A DNA stretch of 38,182 nucleotides from Clostridiales bacterium Firm_11 (GTDB lineage: Bacteria; Bacillota; Clostridia; Christensenellales; Aristaeellaceae), in contig LVAQ01000003.1 in the NCBI GenBank assembly GCA_001604105.1, positions 1-38,182 on the forward strand. Reading direction: 5' to 3'. Shown here piece by piece: positions 16,638 to 25,558 of this stretch (positions are counted from its first letter, which is position 1; each line of letters starts with the position of its first letter). A program made the position numbers and the translations under genes. The notes under the pieces are model-generated. The model made no database searches and was not told the DNA's origin. It saw only the letters and a list, made by a program, of their open reading frames with translations.

Positions 16638-17702
16638 ATGAAGAAGGTTCTAGCAATGGTTCTGGCGCTCACACTGGCGCTGAGCATCGTAGGCATGGCG
16701 GCGGCCGAAAGCCTTTTGGTCGGCGTGTGCATGCCCACCAAATCCTCCGCGCGTTGGATCGACGATGGCAACAACATGAAAGCGCAGCTGGAAGCCAAGG
16801 GCTATGAAGTGGATCTCCAGTACGGCGAAGACATCATCGAAAACCAGGTCGCTCAGATCGAGAACATGATCACCAAGGGCGTCAAGGTGCTGGTTATTGC
16901 CTCCATCGACGGCGAGTCCCTCACTGCTGTGCTGGAAAAGGCCAAAGACGCGGAAATCCCCGTGATCGCGTATGACCGCCTTATCCGCAACACCGACGCT
17001 GTGAGCTACTATGCCACGTTTGATAACTTCCTGGTAGGCGTGCAGCAGGCGACCACCATCGTGGACGCGCTGGATCTGCCCAACGTGGAAGGCCCCTTCA
17101 ACATTGAGCTGTTCGCCGGTTCGCCGGATGACAACAATGCGTACTTCTTCTTCAACGGCTCCATGAGCGTGCTGCAGCCTTACATCGACGAGGGCAAGCT
17201 GGTTGTGAAATCCGGCCAGACCGCGTTTGACCAGGTTGCCACCCTCCGTTGGGACGGCGCTACCGCGCAGGCCCGTATGGATAACATCATCACCGCCAAT
17301 TACACCGATGCGCGCGTGGATGCGATCCTCAGCCCCTATGACGGCATCTCCATCGGCGTTCTTGCCGCTGTGAAGAACGTGGGCTACGGCTCCGCCGATC
17401 AGGCTATGCCCATCATCTCCGGTCAGGATGCAGAGCTGCCCTCCGTGAAGAGCATTCTGGCGGGCGAGCAGTATTCCACCATCTTCAAGGATACCCGTAC
17501 GCTGGCCGCCAAGGCTGTTGAAATGGTAGACGCGGTGCTTACCGGCAGCGAGCCTTCCATCAACGATACCACCACCTATGAAAACGGTGTGAAGGTTGTG
17601 CCTTCCTTCCTCTGCGAGCCGGTGCCGATCGACGCCACCAATGCTGTGCAGGTGCTGGTGACCGATAGCGCGTACTACACGATGGAACAACTGGAGCAAT
17701 AA
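16638..17702 (+). CDS. chvE: monosaccharide-binding protein, ChvE-like (CUT2)
   Basis: A 354-residue periplasmic-binding-protein-like sugar receptor of the ChvE/multiple monosaccharide group. The start is fixed by AAAAGGAG and the signal peptide [19 protein letters not shown], cleaved after MAAA; no lipobox cysteine is present. [17 protein letters not shown] at the mature start and [10 protein letters not shown] are typical of the family, whose members bind arabinose, xylose, galactose or glucose. It is the first gene of the ChvE-MmsA-MmsB-AraR cluster. Arabinose is the likeliest inducer because of the AraR-type gene. Confidence 0.92.
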   Translation: MKKVLAMVLALTLALSIVGMAAAESLLVGVCMPTKSSARWIDDGNNMKAQLEAKGYEVDLQYGEDIIENQVAQIENMITKGVKVLVIASIDGESLTAVLEKAKDAEIPVIAYDRLIRNTDAVSYYATFDNFLVGVQQATTIVDALDLPNVEGPFNIELFAGSPDDNNAYFFFNGSMSVLQPYIDEGKLVVKSGQTAFDQVATLRWDGATAQARMDNIITANYTDARVDAILSPYDGISIGVLAAVKNVGYGSADQAMPIISGQDAELPSVKSILAGEQYSTIFKDTRTLAAKAVEMVDAVLTGSEPSINDTTTYENGVKVVPSFLCEPVPIDATNAVQVLVTDSAYYTMEQLEQ

Positions 17703-17719
17703 GCTTCCAATCGCGTTAC

Positions 17720-17757
17720 AGTATGGCGGCGGCTTGACCGCCGCCATACTCTTTCTG
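17720..17757 (+). terminator. hairpin between binding protein and ATPase genes
   Basis: A perfect 13-bp stem (17720-17732 with 17738-17750; arm AGTATGGCGGCGG) with a 5-base loop is followed by CTTTCTG. The weak T run suggests partial termination or protection of the upstream message, so binding protein would exceed the membrane subunits. Confidence 0.7.
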
Positions 17758-18042
17758 TGTTGATAGGGTTTTTACGCATGAGCGCTCCCCATCGCGCGGC
17801 GCCTGTACCCGGCGGCTGCCACGCGGCGCTTTCATGAAGGGAAACTGGACGGGTCAAACCCTCGTAATGCGACTTTTTTTTAGTGGCGATGGGCGGCATT
17901 GCAGGTAGTACGTTCCCAATGTCGAAAAAAGTACGCAAGGCGGACGGACGCGCTGTGCAGGCGACCGTTTCGCAATGCATGCCCGGCGAGCCGCGTCGCA
18001 TGATTCTCCTCACGCATTGATATAAGGAGTGTGAGATCGCCC

Positions 18043-19578
18043 ATGGACAACGTGATACTCGAAATGATCGACATCACCAAAGAGTTTCCAGGCGTCGTCG
18101 CGCTGGATCACGTCAATTTGGTTGTCAAAGATAATGAAATCCACGCGCTGGTCGGCGAAAACGGCGCGGGCAAAAGCACGCTGATGAACGTGCTCAGCGG
18201 TGTGTACCCGCATGGCACGTACACGGGCAGCATTGTTTTTCAAGGGGAAGAATGTGAATTTCATAACATAAAAGATAGCGAACGCAAGGGCATTGCCATC
18301 ATCCATCAGGAGCTGGCGCTGGTGCCCTATTTGAGCATCGCAGAAAATATGTTCCTGGGAAATGAGCGCGCGCGCGGCGGGGTGATCAACTGGCAGGAGA
18401 CCCGCGCGAGAACGAGCGAGCTGCTTGCGCGCGTTGGGCTTCACGAGAACCCCGATACCCTCATTAAGGACATCGGCGTGGGCAAACAGCAGCTGGTGGA
18501 GATTGCCAAAGCGCTGGCCAAAGAAGTAAAGCTGTTGATTCTGGATGAGCCGACGGCCGCGCTCAACGAGGCGGAAAGCGCCCATCTGCTGGATATTATC
18601 CGGGAGCTTAAACGCCGGGGCGTGCCGTGCATCATCATCAGCCATAAGCTCAATGAAGTGGAGCAAGTGGCCGATAGCATTACCATCCTGCGTGACGGCG
18701 CCACCATCGAAACCCTGGTCAAAGATGTGGACGAGATGAGCGAGGATCGCATCATCAAAGGCATGGTAGGCCGCGAGATCAAAGACCGCTGGCCCGCGCG
18801 GGAGTCGGAGATCGGCGATGTATACTTCTCGGTGGAAAACTGGTGCGCCTTTGACCCCATTGATGAGGACAAACAGGTGATTAAAAACGTAAGCCTGCAT
18901 GTGCGCAAGGGCGAGGTAGTAGGCATCGCGGGCCTGATGGGCGCCGGCCGTACCGAGCTTGCCATGAGCATGTTCGGCAAAGCCTATGGCAGAAAAATCA
19001 CCGGCACCATGAAAAAGGACGGCAAGCCCGTGGAGTTTAAAACCATCCAGCATGCCATCCGCCATGGCGTTGCGTACCTCACCGAGGATCGCAAAACCGC
19101 CGGGCTTATCCTGATTAACGACATCCGCGAGAATATCTCCATGGCGAGCCTGGGCAAGCTCAGCAAACGCTTTGTGATCAACCGCAACCGCGAGATTCAA
19201 GTCGCTGAGGAGTACCGCGCCAAGCTCAATATCAAAACACCCTCCATTTCCCAACTGGCGGGAAACCTCTCCGGCGGCAACCAGCAGAAGGTGTGCCTGA
19301 GCCGCTGGATCTTCGCCGACCCGGATGTGCTCATTCTGGATGAACCCACGCGCGGCATCGACGTGGGCGCCAAGTATGAGATTTATACCATCATTAACAA
19401 GCTGGCCGCCGCGGGCAAGGCTGTCATCATTATCTCCAGCGAGCTGCCGGAGGTGCTGGGCATCAGCGACCGCGTGTATGTGATGAACCAGGGCAGAATC
19501 GTCGGCGAACTTTCCAAGCAGGAAGCATCCCAAGAAAGCGTTATGCGCTGCATCATGCAAAGCAGCAGGGAGGGTTAA
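18043..19578 (+). CDS. mmsA: monosaccharide importer ATPase, MmsA/GguA type
   Basis: A 511-residue protein with two fused ABC domains, as in CUT2 importers. The first has Walker [10 protein letters not shown] and Walker [12 protein letters not shown]. The second has a degenerate Walker A ([10 protein letters not shown]), signature SGGNQQK and Walker [13 protein letters not shown]. The ATG at 18043 starts [18 protein letters not shown], matching homologue starts; AAGGAG lies 13 bases upstream, and a GTG at 18031 is too close to that site. Energises uptake through the next gene's permease. Confidence 0.95.
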   Translation: MDNVILEMIDITKEFPGVVALDHVNLVVKDNEIHALVGENGAGKSTLMNVLSGVYPHGTYTGSIVFQGEECEFHNIKDSERKGIAIIHQELALVPYLSIAENMFLGNERARGGVINWQETRARTSELLARVGLHENPDTLIKDIGVGKQQLVEIAKALAKEVKLLILDEPTAALNEAESAHLLDIIRELKRRGVPCIIISHKLNEVEQVADSITILRDGATIETLVKDVDEMSEDRIIKGMVGREIKDRWPARESEIGDVYFSVENWCAFDPIDEDKQVIKNVSLHVRKGEVVGIAGLMGAGRTELAMSMFGKAYGRKITGTMKKDGKPVEFKTIQHAIRHGVAYLTEDRKTAGLILINDIRENISMASLGKLSKRFVINRNREIQVAEEYRAKLNIKTPSISQLAGNLSGGNQQKVCLSRWIFADPDVLILDEPTRGIDVGAKYEIYTIINKLAAAGKAVIIISSELPEVLGISDRVYVMNQGRIVGELSKQEASQESVMRCIMQSSREG

Positions 19579-19581
19579 ACC

Positions 19582-20784
19582 ATGGAGGGAACACAACTGA
19601 CCAACCGTAACCGTAAGATTCAGTTCAACGCGCGCCAGTATGGCATGGGCATCGCCTTGATTGCCATTATGATCCTGTTCCAGATTTTGACCAAAGGCGT
19701 GCTCCTCAAGCCGCTGAACGTATCCAACCTCATCATGCAAAACAGCTACGTGCTGGTGCTGGCCATCGGTATGCTGCTGTGCATCCTCACCGGAAACATC
19801 GACCTGTCGGTCGGCTCCATCGCGGCGTTTATCGGCGCCACCAGCGGCGTGTTCATCATGGATTTCAAGATGGATCCCGTGCTGGTGCTGGTGCTTTCGG
19901 TGGTGATTGGCGGCGTGATTGGCGCATGGCAGGGCTTTTGGATCTCCTATGTGCGCATTCCGGCGTTTATCGTAACCCTGGCCGGCCAGTTGATTTTCCG
20001 CGGGCTGACCATGGCGATTTTGAACGGGCAGACCAAAGCGCCCTTCCCGGATATCTACACCGTGGTATCCGCCGGGTTTGTGCCGGATGTGCTGACCGAC
20101 CTGCTGGGGCCGATCTCGCTGTTTGGCAAGCAGCTAAACCTGTTGACCCTTGCCTTCGGTATTCTGGTAAGCGTGCTGTACATCATCAGCGAGCTTCGCA
20201 AACGCGCGGAAATGCGCCGCTATAACTTCGCCGTGCTTTCCCCCGCGATGCTGGCCGTCAAGGTTACGCTGATGGTGGTGGGCATCAACCTGTTCACCTT
20301 CTGGCTTAATGATTACAAAGGCATCCCCACCGTGCTGGTGCTGCTGGGCGTGCTGATTATGATCTACTCCTTTGTGACCAGCCGTACCACCATCGGCCGT
20401 CACATCTATGCCTTTGGCGGCAATGAGAAGGCCGCGCGGCTATCGGGTATCAACACCAAGCGCGTGTTCTTCTGGGTGTATGTCAACATGGGCGTGCTTT
20501 CCGCGGTTGCGGGCATCGTGTTTGCCGGCCGCCTGAACGCCGCCACCCCCAAGGCCGGCGTAAACTTTGAGCTGGACGCGATTGCCAGCTGCTACATCGG
20601 CGGCGCTTCCGCCAGCGGCGGTATCGGCACGGTGTTTGGCGCGATTGTGGGCGGCCTTATCATGGGCGTGCTCAACAACGGTATGTCCATCATGGGCATT
20701 TCGGTAGACTGGCAGCAGGCGATCAAAGGCTTTGTACTGCTGATGGCCGTCGCCTTTGATGTGCTGAGCAAAAAGAAGAAATAA
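19582..20784 (+). CDS. mmsB: monosaccharide importer permease, MmsB/GguB type
   Basis: A 400-residue inner-membrane permease of the BPD_transp_2 family with about ten hydrophobic segments. ILTGNIDLSVGSIAAFIGA near residue 75 and the GGNEKAARLSGI loop are signatures of CUT2 permeases. Its length matches the GguB/MmsB group, longer than RbsC. It begins three bases after the ATPase stop, with GGGAGGG as ribosome binding site, so the two are coupled. Confidence 0.94.
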   Translation: MEGTQLTNRNRKIQFNARQYGMGIALIAIMILFQILTKGVLLKPLNVSNLIMQNSYVLVLAIGMLLCILTGNIDLSVGSIAAFIGATSGVFIMDFKMDPVLVLVLSVVIGGVIGAWQGFWISYVRIPAFIVTLAGQLIFRGLTMAILNGQTKAPFPDIYTVVSAGFVPDVLTDLLGPISLFGKQLNLLTLAFGILVSVLYIISELRKRAEMRRYNFAVLSPAMLAVKVTLMVVGINLFTFWLNDYKGIPTVLVLLGVLIMIYSFVTSRTTIGRHIYAFGGNEKAARLSGINTKRVFFWVYVNMGVLSAVAGIVFAGRLNAATPKAGVNFELDAIASCYIGGASASGGIGTVFGAIVGGLIMGVLNNGMSIMGISVDWQQAIKGFVLLMAVAFDVLSKKKK

Positions 20785-21053
20785 ACCTTGCGTATGCTAC
20801 GCAGCGCATGAAACGCGGTTGGCCTGTCCCAGGTTGCGAAAACACAGATACGCGCGGCGGTAGGCGCACAGCCATCGCAAATGGCAACGCGCGTGCTGCC
20901 GCGCGTTGGCACATGCGTATTGCCATGCGGCGGCATTGCCATAAGCACGCAAGCGGCCGCAAGGCACACGCGTAGAACGGTTTGCCTACCCGTGGCGGGC
21001 TGCGTGCCGCGTCATACAGCATGAAAATTAAAGCCGAAAGGAGGCGTGCGCGC

Positions 21054-22106
21054 GTGGAAAAATTCAAGTACCTGCAACTGACCGATACGCTGCGCACCGC
21101 CATCCAGAACGGTAAGTATGTGACGGGCGAAAAGCTCCCCTCCGAGAATGAGCTGACCAAAATGCACGCCTGCAGTCGGCAGACGGTACGGCAGGCGCTG
21201 GGCATACTGGACGCGGAGGGGCTTACCGAGCGCATCCGCGGCAGTGGTACGTATGTTAGAAGCCCGCGCGTCCAAAAGAGCTGGATGCATAATGTGGCGG
21301 TGGTGAGCACGTACATCAGCGAGTACATCCTGCCCAGCATCCTATCGGGCATCCAGCAGGAATTGAGCATCAACGGGTATACCGCCATGCTGTTTGCCAC
21401 CAACAACCGTGTGGATAATGAGCGCCGCATCATCAATGAGTTGCTGCAAAAACCCATCGATGGGCTGCTGGTGGAGGGAACCAAAAGCGCGCTGCCCAAT
21501 CCCAATTTGGATTTATACCGCAAGCTGCGCCAGCAGGGCATACCCGTGCTGTTCCTCAACGGGTATTATCAGGATTTGGAAGGGTTTCCCTACGTCGTAA
21601 CGGATGATCGGCAGGGCGGGTATGACGCGACCAATCTGCTGATTCACAAAGGGCACAGGCGTATTGCGGGCATTTTCAAAAATGATGATCGGCAGGGGCA
21701 TGAACGCTACCTGGGGTATACCAGCGCGCTGATAGAACACGGGCTCGCCTTAACCGATGATCGTGTGCTGTGGTTTTCCACCGGAACACGTGTGGATATG
21801 GTCAACCAGTATGGCCTGAGCGTTGTAGAAGGGTGCAGCGCCGTGGTTTGCTACAATGATGAGGTAGCGGTGCCGCTGCTAAACCTGCTGCTGCATGCGG
21901 GCAAGGCGGTGCCCGGCGATGTGGCCATTATGAGCTTTGATAACAGCACCATGGCGGATTTGGCGGCGGTGCGCATATCATCGCTGGATCATCCCAAGCA
22001 GAAGCTGGGCGTGGAAGCGGTACGGCGGCTGATGCATATGATCGGCGGGCAGCCGCAGGAGCCGCTGGTGATGCCCTGGAGTTTGACGGAGAAGGAAAGC
22101 ACCTGA
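21054..22106 (+). CDS. araR: AraR-type repressor (GntR HTH plus LacI-like sensor)
   Basis: A 350-residue regulator combining an N-terminal GntR winged helix (YLQLTDTLRTAIQNGKY; LPSENELTKMHACSRQTVRQ; GSGTYV) with a LacI-like effector domain (from about 80; LIHKGHRRIAGIFK, VVCYNDEVAVPLLN). That hybrid architecture is AraR's. The GTG at 21054 is chosen because GAAAGGAGG ends nine bases before it; an ATG at 21021 lies upstream of that ribosome binding site. It follows mmsB by 270 bases on the same strand. GTAC palindromes flanking the importer promoter are its probable targets, released by L-arabinose. Confidence 0.88.
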   Translation: MEKFKYLQLTDTLRTAIQNGKYVTGEKLPSENELTKMHACSRQTVRQALGILDAEGLTERIRGSGTYVRSPRVQKSWMHNVAVVSTYISEYILPSILSGIQQELSINGYTAMLFATNNRVDNERRIINELLQKPIDGLLVEGTKSALPNPNLDLYRKLRQQGIPVLFLNGYYQDLEGFPYVVTDDRQGGYDATNLLIHKGHRRIAGIFKNDDRQGHERYLGYTSALIEHGLALTDDRVLWFSTGTRVDMVNQYGLSVVEGCSAVVCYNDEVAVPLLNLLLHAGKAVPGDVAIMSFDNSTMADLAAVRISSLDHPKQKLGVEAVRRLMHMIGGQPQEPLVMPWSLTEKEST

Positions 22107-22288
22107 ATAAGCGCTGCGAAAAAAGCCCTTCCCGCCTGCCCGCACGGCGCTGATGCGCCCGGGGCTTGCCAAGCGTGAAACCGCGCCGGGTTTGCCGTGG
22201 CTTTTCAGCCGAATCGACAGCCGCCGCAAAGCCTTTTCCCAAGCATGACTTTCCGCATCATCGAAAGAATACCTGACAGGCAACAAGC

Positions 22289-22349
22289 AAACACCCCGCC
22301 TGCCCAGCCATAGTATGAATGCATGGCAATGGGCAGGCGGGGTGTTTTT
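22289..22349 (+). terminator. strong terminator after araR
   Basis: A perfect stem of at least 16 bp (22291-22306 with 22330-22345; arm ACACCCCGCCTGCCCA) with a 23-base loop and TTTTT following. It separates the importer cluster from the repeat region. Confidence 0.85.
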
Positions 22350-22469
22350 CGATTGCATAAATTGCGTAACGGGTGGGCGGTGCAAGGCATCCGGCTGGGG
22401 CGTGGTGAGCGCTGGCGGCACCGTGGGTTTTGGCGTTTGTACTATCGTGTGCGCTTCGCCGCTGCAAGG

Positions 22470-22995
22470 TTCTTCCACATCGCAGAAGCCGCTTGCCTGC
22501 AAACGCGCCTATCCCGCCATGACTCCTTGCGCTTCCACAAGCGCCGTGTTATGAATTTCAAACACTTGCGTGCGTTCATAGTGCATTTGATAGCCGATGG
22601 CTTTTCCACGCCGCAGTAAGCCGTTTGCCCGCAAACGCGGCTATCTCGCCATGACTCCTTGCGCCTCCTCAAGCGCCGTGTTATGAATTTCAAACACTTG
22701 CGTACGTTCATAGTGCATTTGATAACCGATGGCAACGCACGCCGCAGTAAGCCGCTTGCCTGCAAACGCGCCTATCCCGCCATGACCCCTTGCGCTTCAT
22801 CGAGCGCCGTGTTATGAATTTCAAACACCTGCGTACGTTCATAGTGCATTTGATAGCCGATGGCTTTTCCACGCCGCAGTAAGCCACTTGCCAGCGAACG
22901 CGGCTATCCCGCCATGACCCCTCGCGCTTCCTCAAGCGCCGTGTTATGAATTTCAAACACCTGCGTGCGTTCATAGTGCATTTGATAGCCGATAG
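22470..22995. repeat. four tandem units of 131-132 bp copying a gene's 3' end
   Basis: Units run 22470-22600, 22601-22732, 22733-22863 and 22864-22995. The marker ATGAATTTC recurs at 22551, 22683, 22814 and 22946. The rightmost unit contains the last 30 codons and stop of the sigma-like gene on the minus strand plus about 40 bases of spacer. The other three repeat that stretch; each still reads GYQMHYERTQVFEIHNTAL on the minus strand and ends in TAG. Most differences are synonymous (for example CGC/CGT and CAG/CAA), with a few changes near the end. Confidence 0.92.
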
Positions 22996-23368
22996 CTTCC
23001 CACGTGAGCCCTCGTATATAGCGCAGGGTGAGCAGCGTTTTATGCCGCTCATCCTGCAAACGGTCGATCAGCGCCAGGCGCACGGCCAGCGATTCATCAA
23101 TATGCGCAACAACCTGCGCAAGGCGTGCTTGCCCATCGACCACGCGCAGCATCGCATCTTCCTGGGTGTTGTGGTTGGGCAGGCCGCTAAGCCGCTGCGC
23201 GCCCATATGACTGGTCACGCGCTGGGTGGCTTCGCGCAGGCGCTCCAGCTCAAGCAAGAGCGCGTCACGGCGGCAAACCAGCGTGTGGTATTCCATCAGG
23301 TAACGTTTGACGGGGTTTGTTTCGGCGGCGCGCCATACGCGGGCGTTCGTTTGCATGTTGATAACCAT
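22904..23368 (-). CDS. phage-type sigma-70 region-4-like regulator (ArpU/DUF1492-like)
   Basis: A 154-residue protein, mostly helical, ending in a region-4-like helix-turn-helix: LTLRYIRGLTWEAIGYQMHY, then ERTQVFEIHNTALEEA. Proteins of this type drive late genes in phages and integrative elements of Firmicutes. The start is uncertain: ATG at 23368 directly follows GGAAGG, and a second ATG at 23356 has better spacing. It is on the same strand as a small gene at 23616-23816 and divergent from an XRE repressor. Its C-terminal 30 codons are tandemly copied downstream. Confidence 0.75.
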   Translation of the reverse strand: MVINMQTNARVWRAAETNPVKRYLMEYHTLVCRRDALLLELERLREATQRVTSHMGAQRLSGLPNHNTQEDAMLRVVDGQARLAQVVAHIDESLAVRLALIDRLQDERHKTLLTLRYIRGLTWEAIGYQMHYERTQVFEIHNTALEEARGVMAG

Positions 23369-23615
23369 CCTTCCAATGTTTGGTAGCTGGATTGTGTGGA
23401 ACGCACAAAAAGTGCTTGCATAAAAATGGCATATGTGATAGGATTAGGCTATTCCTTGGGACATGTTCCCAATGTATTGCCTGCTGGAGCGTAGCTTTGG
23501 CAGGCTCTTGTGTTATAGGGGTTTACGCTGTGCGGCAGCGGCGGAAAACGCACACTGGCGATGCGCCTTACAAACACGCCTGTTTGCGAACATTGCGCGC
23601 GTGGGGTACGCATGG

Positions 23616-23816
23616 CTATTTACGCTCGCGCCGTTTGGGGGCATCGGTGTGCAGGGATGGGGCAAGGCTGGCCGACAGCGAAAGCCCCGCGGAGATCCCC
23701 CGCGCGTAGGCTGCCACCAGATTTTGCTGTGCATGGGGCAGCTGCGGCAGTTGCCGATCGATCTGCGCAAGAATCTGCGCCTTGCTGCGTATAGGCTTGC
23801 CAAGGGATTGCGGCAT
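23616..23816 (-). CDS. small helical protein of unknown function
   Basis: A 66-residue protein starting MPQSLGKPIRSKAQILAQID with AGAGAGGAG ahead of the ATG. The middle is helical (LVAAYARGISAGLSLSA), the tail basic. I do not recognise a family. A consensus promoter at 23954-23982 reads towards it, and the XRE repressor gene diverges on the other side, so it sits where phages place the first gene of the lytic or excision operon. Confidence 0.6.
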   Translation of the reverse strand: MPQSLGKPIRSKAQILAQIDRQLPQLPHAQQNLVAAYARGISAGLSLSASLAPSLHTDAPKRRERK

Positions 23817-23949
23817 AAAAATTGACTCCTCTCTGTTTCATTGTGTTGTGGCCATCAGGCGTGGAGGTGCGAATTGCCGGATGGCTGCGATGGTGGAACC
23901 GATGAAAAGTGGATAGATACCCACGAGCATTAGTATTGTGTGGATATGG

Positions 23950-23985
23950 ACACATTATAGAGGAGCATAATGTGTGTGTCAACAC
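23950..23985 (-). promoter_or_regulatory. fully consensus promoter with overlapping palindromes
   Basis: On the minus strand TTGACA (23982-23977) and TATAAT (23959-23954) are 17 bases apart. ACACATTAT (23950-23958) forms an inverted repeat with ATAATGTGT (23967-23975) over the -10 box, and GTGTCAACAC (23976-23985) covers the -35 box. It probably drives the small gene and sigma-like gene and is shut by the adjacent XRE repressor. Confidence 0.78.
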
Positions 23986-24001
23986 GAAAGATGGATAAAA
24001 T

Positions 24002-24033
24002 GTGTAGACAAACACAAGTTTGCATGATACAAT
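24002..24033 (+). promoter_or_regulatory. promoter of XRE repressor
   Basis: TAGACA (24005-24010) and TACAAT (24028-24033) have a 17-base spacer. A GTGT/ACAC inverted pair (24002-24005 with 24012-24015) overlaps the -35 box and resembles the sites in the divergent promoter, which suggests autoregulation. Confidence 0.6.
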
Positions 24034-24055
24034 GCACCTAAAGGGGGTGTGAGCA

Positions 24056-24424
24056 GTGAAGGAGCGGATCAAGCAGGTTCGCAAACAAATAAGGCTGACA
24101 CAAGCAGCCTTTGCCAAACGCGTGGGTGTGACGCGGGATGTGGTTGCCTCGTGGGAGAATGGGCGTGTGGAGCCGCCGGAAGCTGTTATCCGGCTAATTT
24201 GCCGAGAGCAGGGCATCAGTTATGAATGGCTCAGGGACGGGATAGCGCCCATGAGCGCGCCCGCGGAAACAGTGCTGGTGGATAAACTGGAGCGCATCAT
24301 GAGCGGCGATAATGAGTTCGTCAAAGCGGCGCTTCGGGAGCTGATTGACATGCCTACCGAGGCGTGGGAGCACATCGGCGTGTTTGTGGAGCGCCTTTAC
24401 AATGCCAGGCAGCATAAACACTGA
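24056..24424 (+). CDS. XRE-family repressor
   Basis: A 122-residue DNA-binding protein. The N-terminal XRE helix-turn-helix (about 3-58) includes IRLTQAAFAKRVGVTRDVVA and SWENGRVEPPEAVI, followed by a helical C-terminal part. GTG start with AAAGGGGG ahead of it. It is divergent from the small gene and sigma-like gene, with palindromes between, as in a phage or integrative-element lysogeny switch. There is no peptidase domain, so release would not be by RecA-type self-cleavage. Confidence 0.88.
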   Translation: MKERIKQVRKQIRLTQAAFAKRVGVTRDVVASWENGRVEPPEAVIRLICREQGISYEWLRDGIAPMSAPAETVLVDKLERIMSGDNEFVKAALRELIDMPTEAWEHIGVFVERLYNARQHKH

Positions 24425-24945
24425 AATGGGATGATAGCGGGTAAGCAGGCGGCATGCACACGGCAAAGCATAGGCGGGCGTGGCGCATTGCACACGGCAC
24501 ACAGGCGGCTGCGATCCGCAAAACGGCTTTTTACGTTCTTATTCCATGAACGCGTTACCTGCGCGGCGCTTGCCCCGAGCGTTCGTTGTGAAAGGCAGGC
24601 TGCGCACCGCTGCGCAGTCGCTTTGATTACGCATCACGGCAGAGAATCACCCGTACGATAGCGCAGGCGTCAAGGGATATCGAATGAACCCACATACAGC
24701 CCGTTTGTAGCCCTGTGTTTGCGGCTACCTTGCGCTGTATGTGCAAAGCAGGCGGCAGGGCTCGGCTTGCGTGTGTGGCCTGCGCACGCTGCCGCGTGCA
24801 AGCCTGAGGGTTGCCAGTGCGCGGCAAAGGGGGCCGCACACCGCGGGAGGTTGATGCATGCGTCGACTTTGGTACGGAGCCATAAACCTTGCGGCAACCA
24901 TCGCATGCACATGCCCGCGTGAGGCGGTCAACCGCGCGGCAACGC
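24425..24945. other. gene-poor stretch
   Basis: About 520 bases after the XRE gene. No frame here has a credible start signal or recognisable product. It may be decayed element DNA. Confidence 0.4.
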
Positions 24946-25083
24946 TCAGGGTTTTTCCGTTTCTACAGGGTTTTGTTTCGCGGCGGCATCGCGCACCACT
25001 TTGCGATCGATGTACCAGTAGATGCTCTCCAGAAACTGCTCATCCTCGATTTTTTCCAATAATGCTAGAATTCTCTCCTTCAC
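24946..25083 (-). CDS. small helical protein, unknown
   Basis: Reading leftward from a GTG at 25083 with GGAGG six bases upstream gives 45 residues, starting KERILALLEKIEDEQFLES after the initiator. An in-frame ATG at 25107 would give 53. The pattern (helix, then IYWYIDRKVV) resembles short helical proteins near XRE repressors in clostridial prophages and integrative elements. No function can be assigned. Confidence 0.55.
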   Translation of the reverse strand: MKERILALLEKIEDEQFLESIYWYIDRKVVRDAAAKQNPVETEKP

Positions 25084-25220
25084 ACGCGTATCCTCCAATT
25101 TCTGCATTGGCATTCCAGCGCGTTCGCCTGCATCAGTCCGGCGAACGCAACAAACCTAATCCCGATGCTTCCGTGTTGCACGTGATCATCCGCAGAACTA
25201 TTAGCGCGAAATGCTACAAA

Positions 25221-25257
25221 TAGTATATACTGACTGCTGGATAGTATGTACTGACTG
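25221..25257. repeat. two 16-base direct repeats spaced 21 bp
   Basis: TAGTATATACTGACTG (25221-25236) and TAGTATGTACTGACTG (25242-25257) differ at one base. Each contains an AGTA-NN-TACT palindrome. The 21-bp spacing puts them on the same DNA face, as expected for paired operator sites, upstream of the small gene at 24946-25083. Confidence 0.6.
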
Positions 25258-25394
25258 TAGGTACAAGTGGGAAATGTCGAACCTGAACGGATGGTGAAAA
25301 TGCGGTGTTTTCCATAGCGGGATGGAACGTACGCATGGCCTGAAAGCACATGTGTATTCACACACAAGCCAGATTGTCAAAAAAGCTGGATTCA

Positions 25395-25556
25395 GGGCGA
25401 GTAGTCCTGGTCAGGGTGCAGGGGTGAAACCCCTGCGGTGGGTTGGGAGTTGAGCCCCGAAGGCTCACTTCACAAAGAAAGCGAAAGCGAGCGAACAGCC
25501 CGCAGCGCTGGGAGGCGAGTGATGGCAGAAACTAACCGGGAATTCTAAATAAGCTG
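25395..25556 (+). other. hairpin-rich leader or structured RNA candidate
   Basis: Stem-loops follow closely: GCAGGGG/CCCCTGC with loop TGAAA (25418-25436), TGAGCC/GGCTCA (25451-25467), and a CAGC/GCTG element near 25496-25515. A GGGAGG then precedes an 8-codon frame MAETNREF ending in TAA. This looks like a translated leader or ncRNA of a mobile element. I do not recognise the class. Confidence 0.45.
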
Positions 25557-25558
25557 AC

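Noticed and set aside
22470..22995. CRISPR array
   Set aside because: Repeat units are 131-132 bp with no short repeat-spacer pattern and include a coding 3' end.
23380..23825. Plus-strand frames opposite the small gene and its downstream spacer
   Set aside because: No start signals; rich in Arg and Cys with no domain, while the minus-strand frame has a ribosome binding site and promoter.
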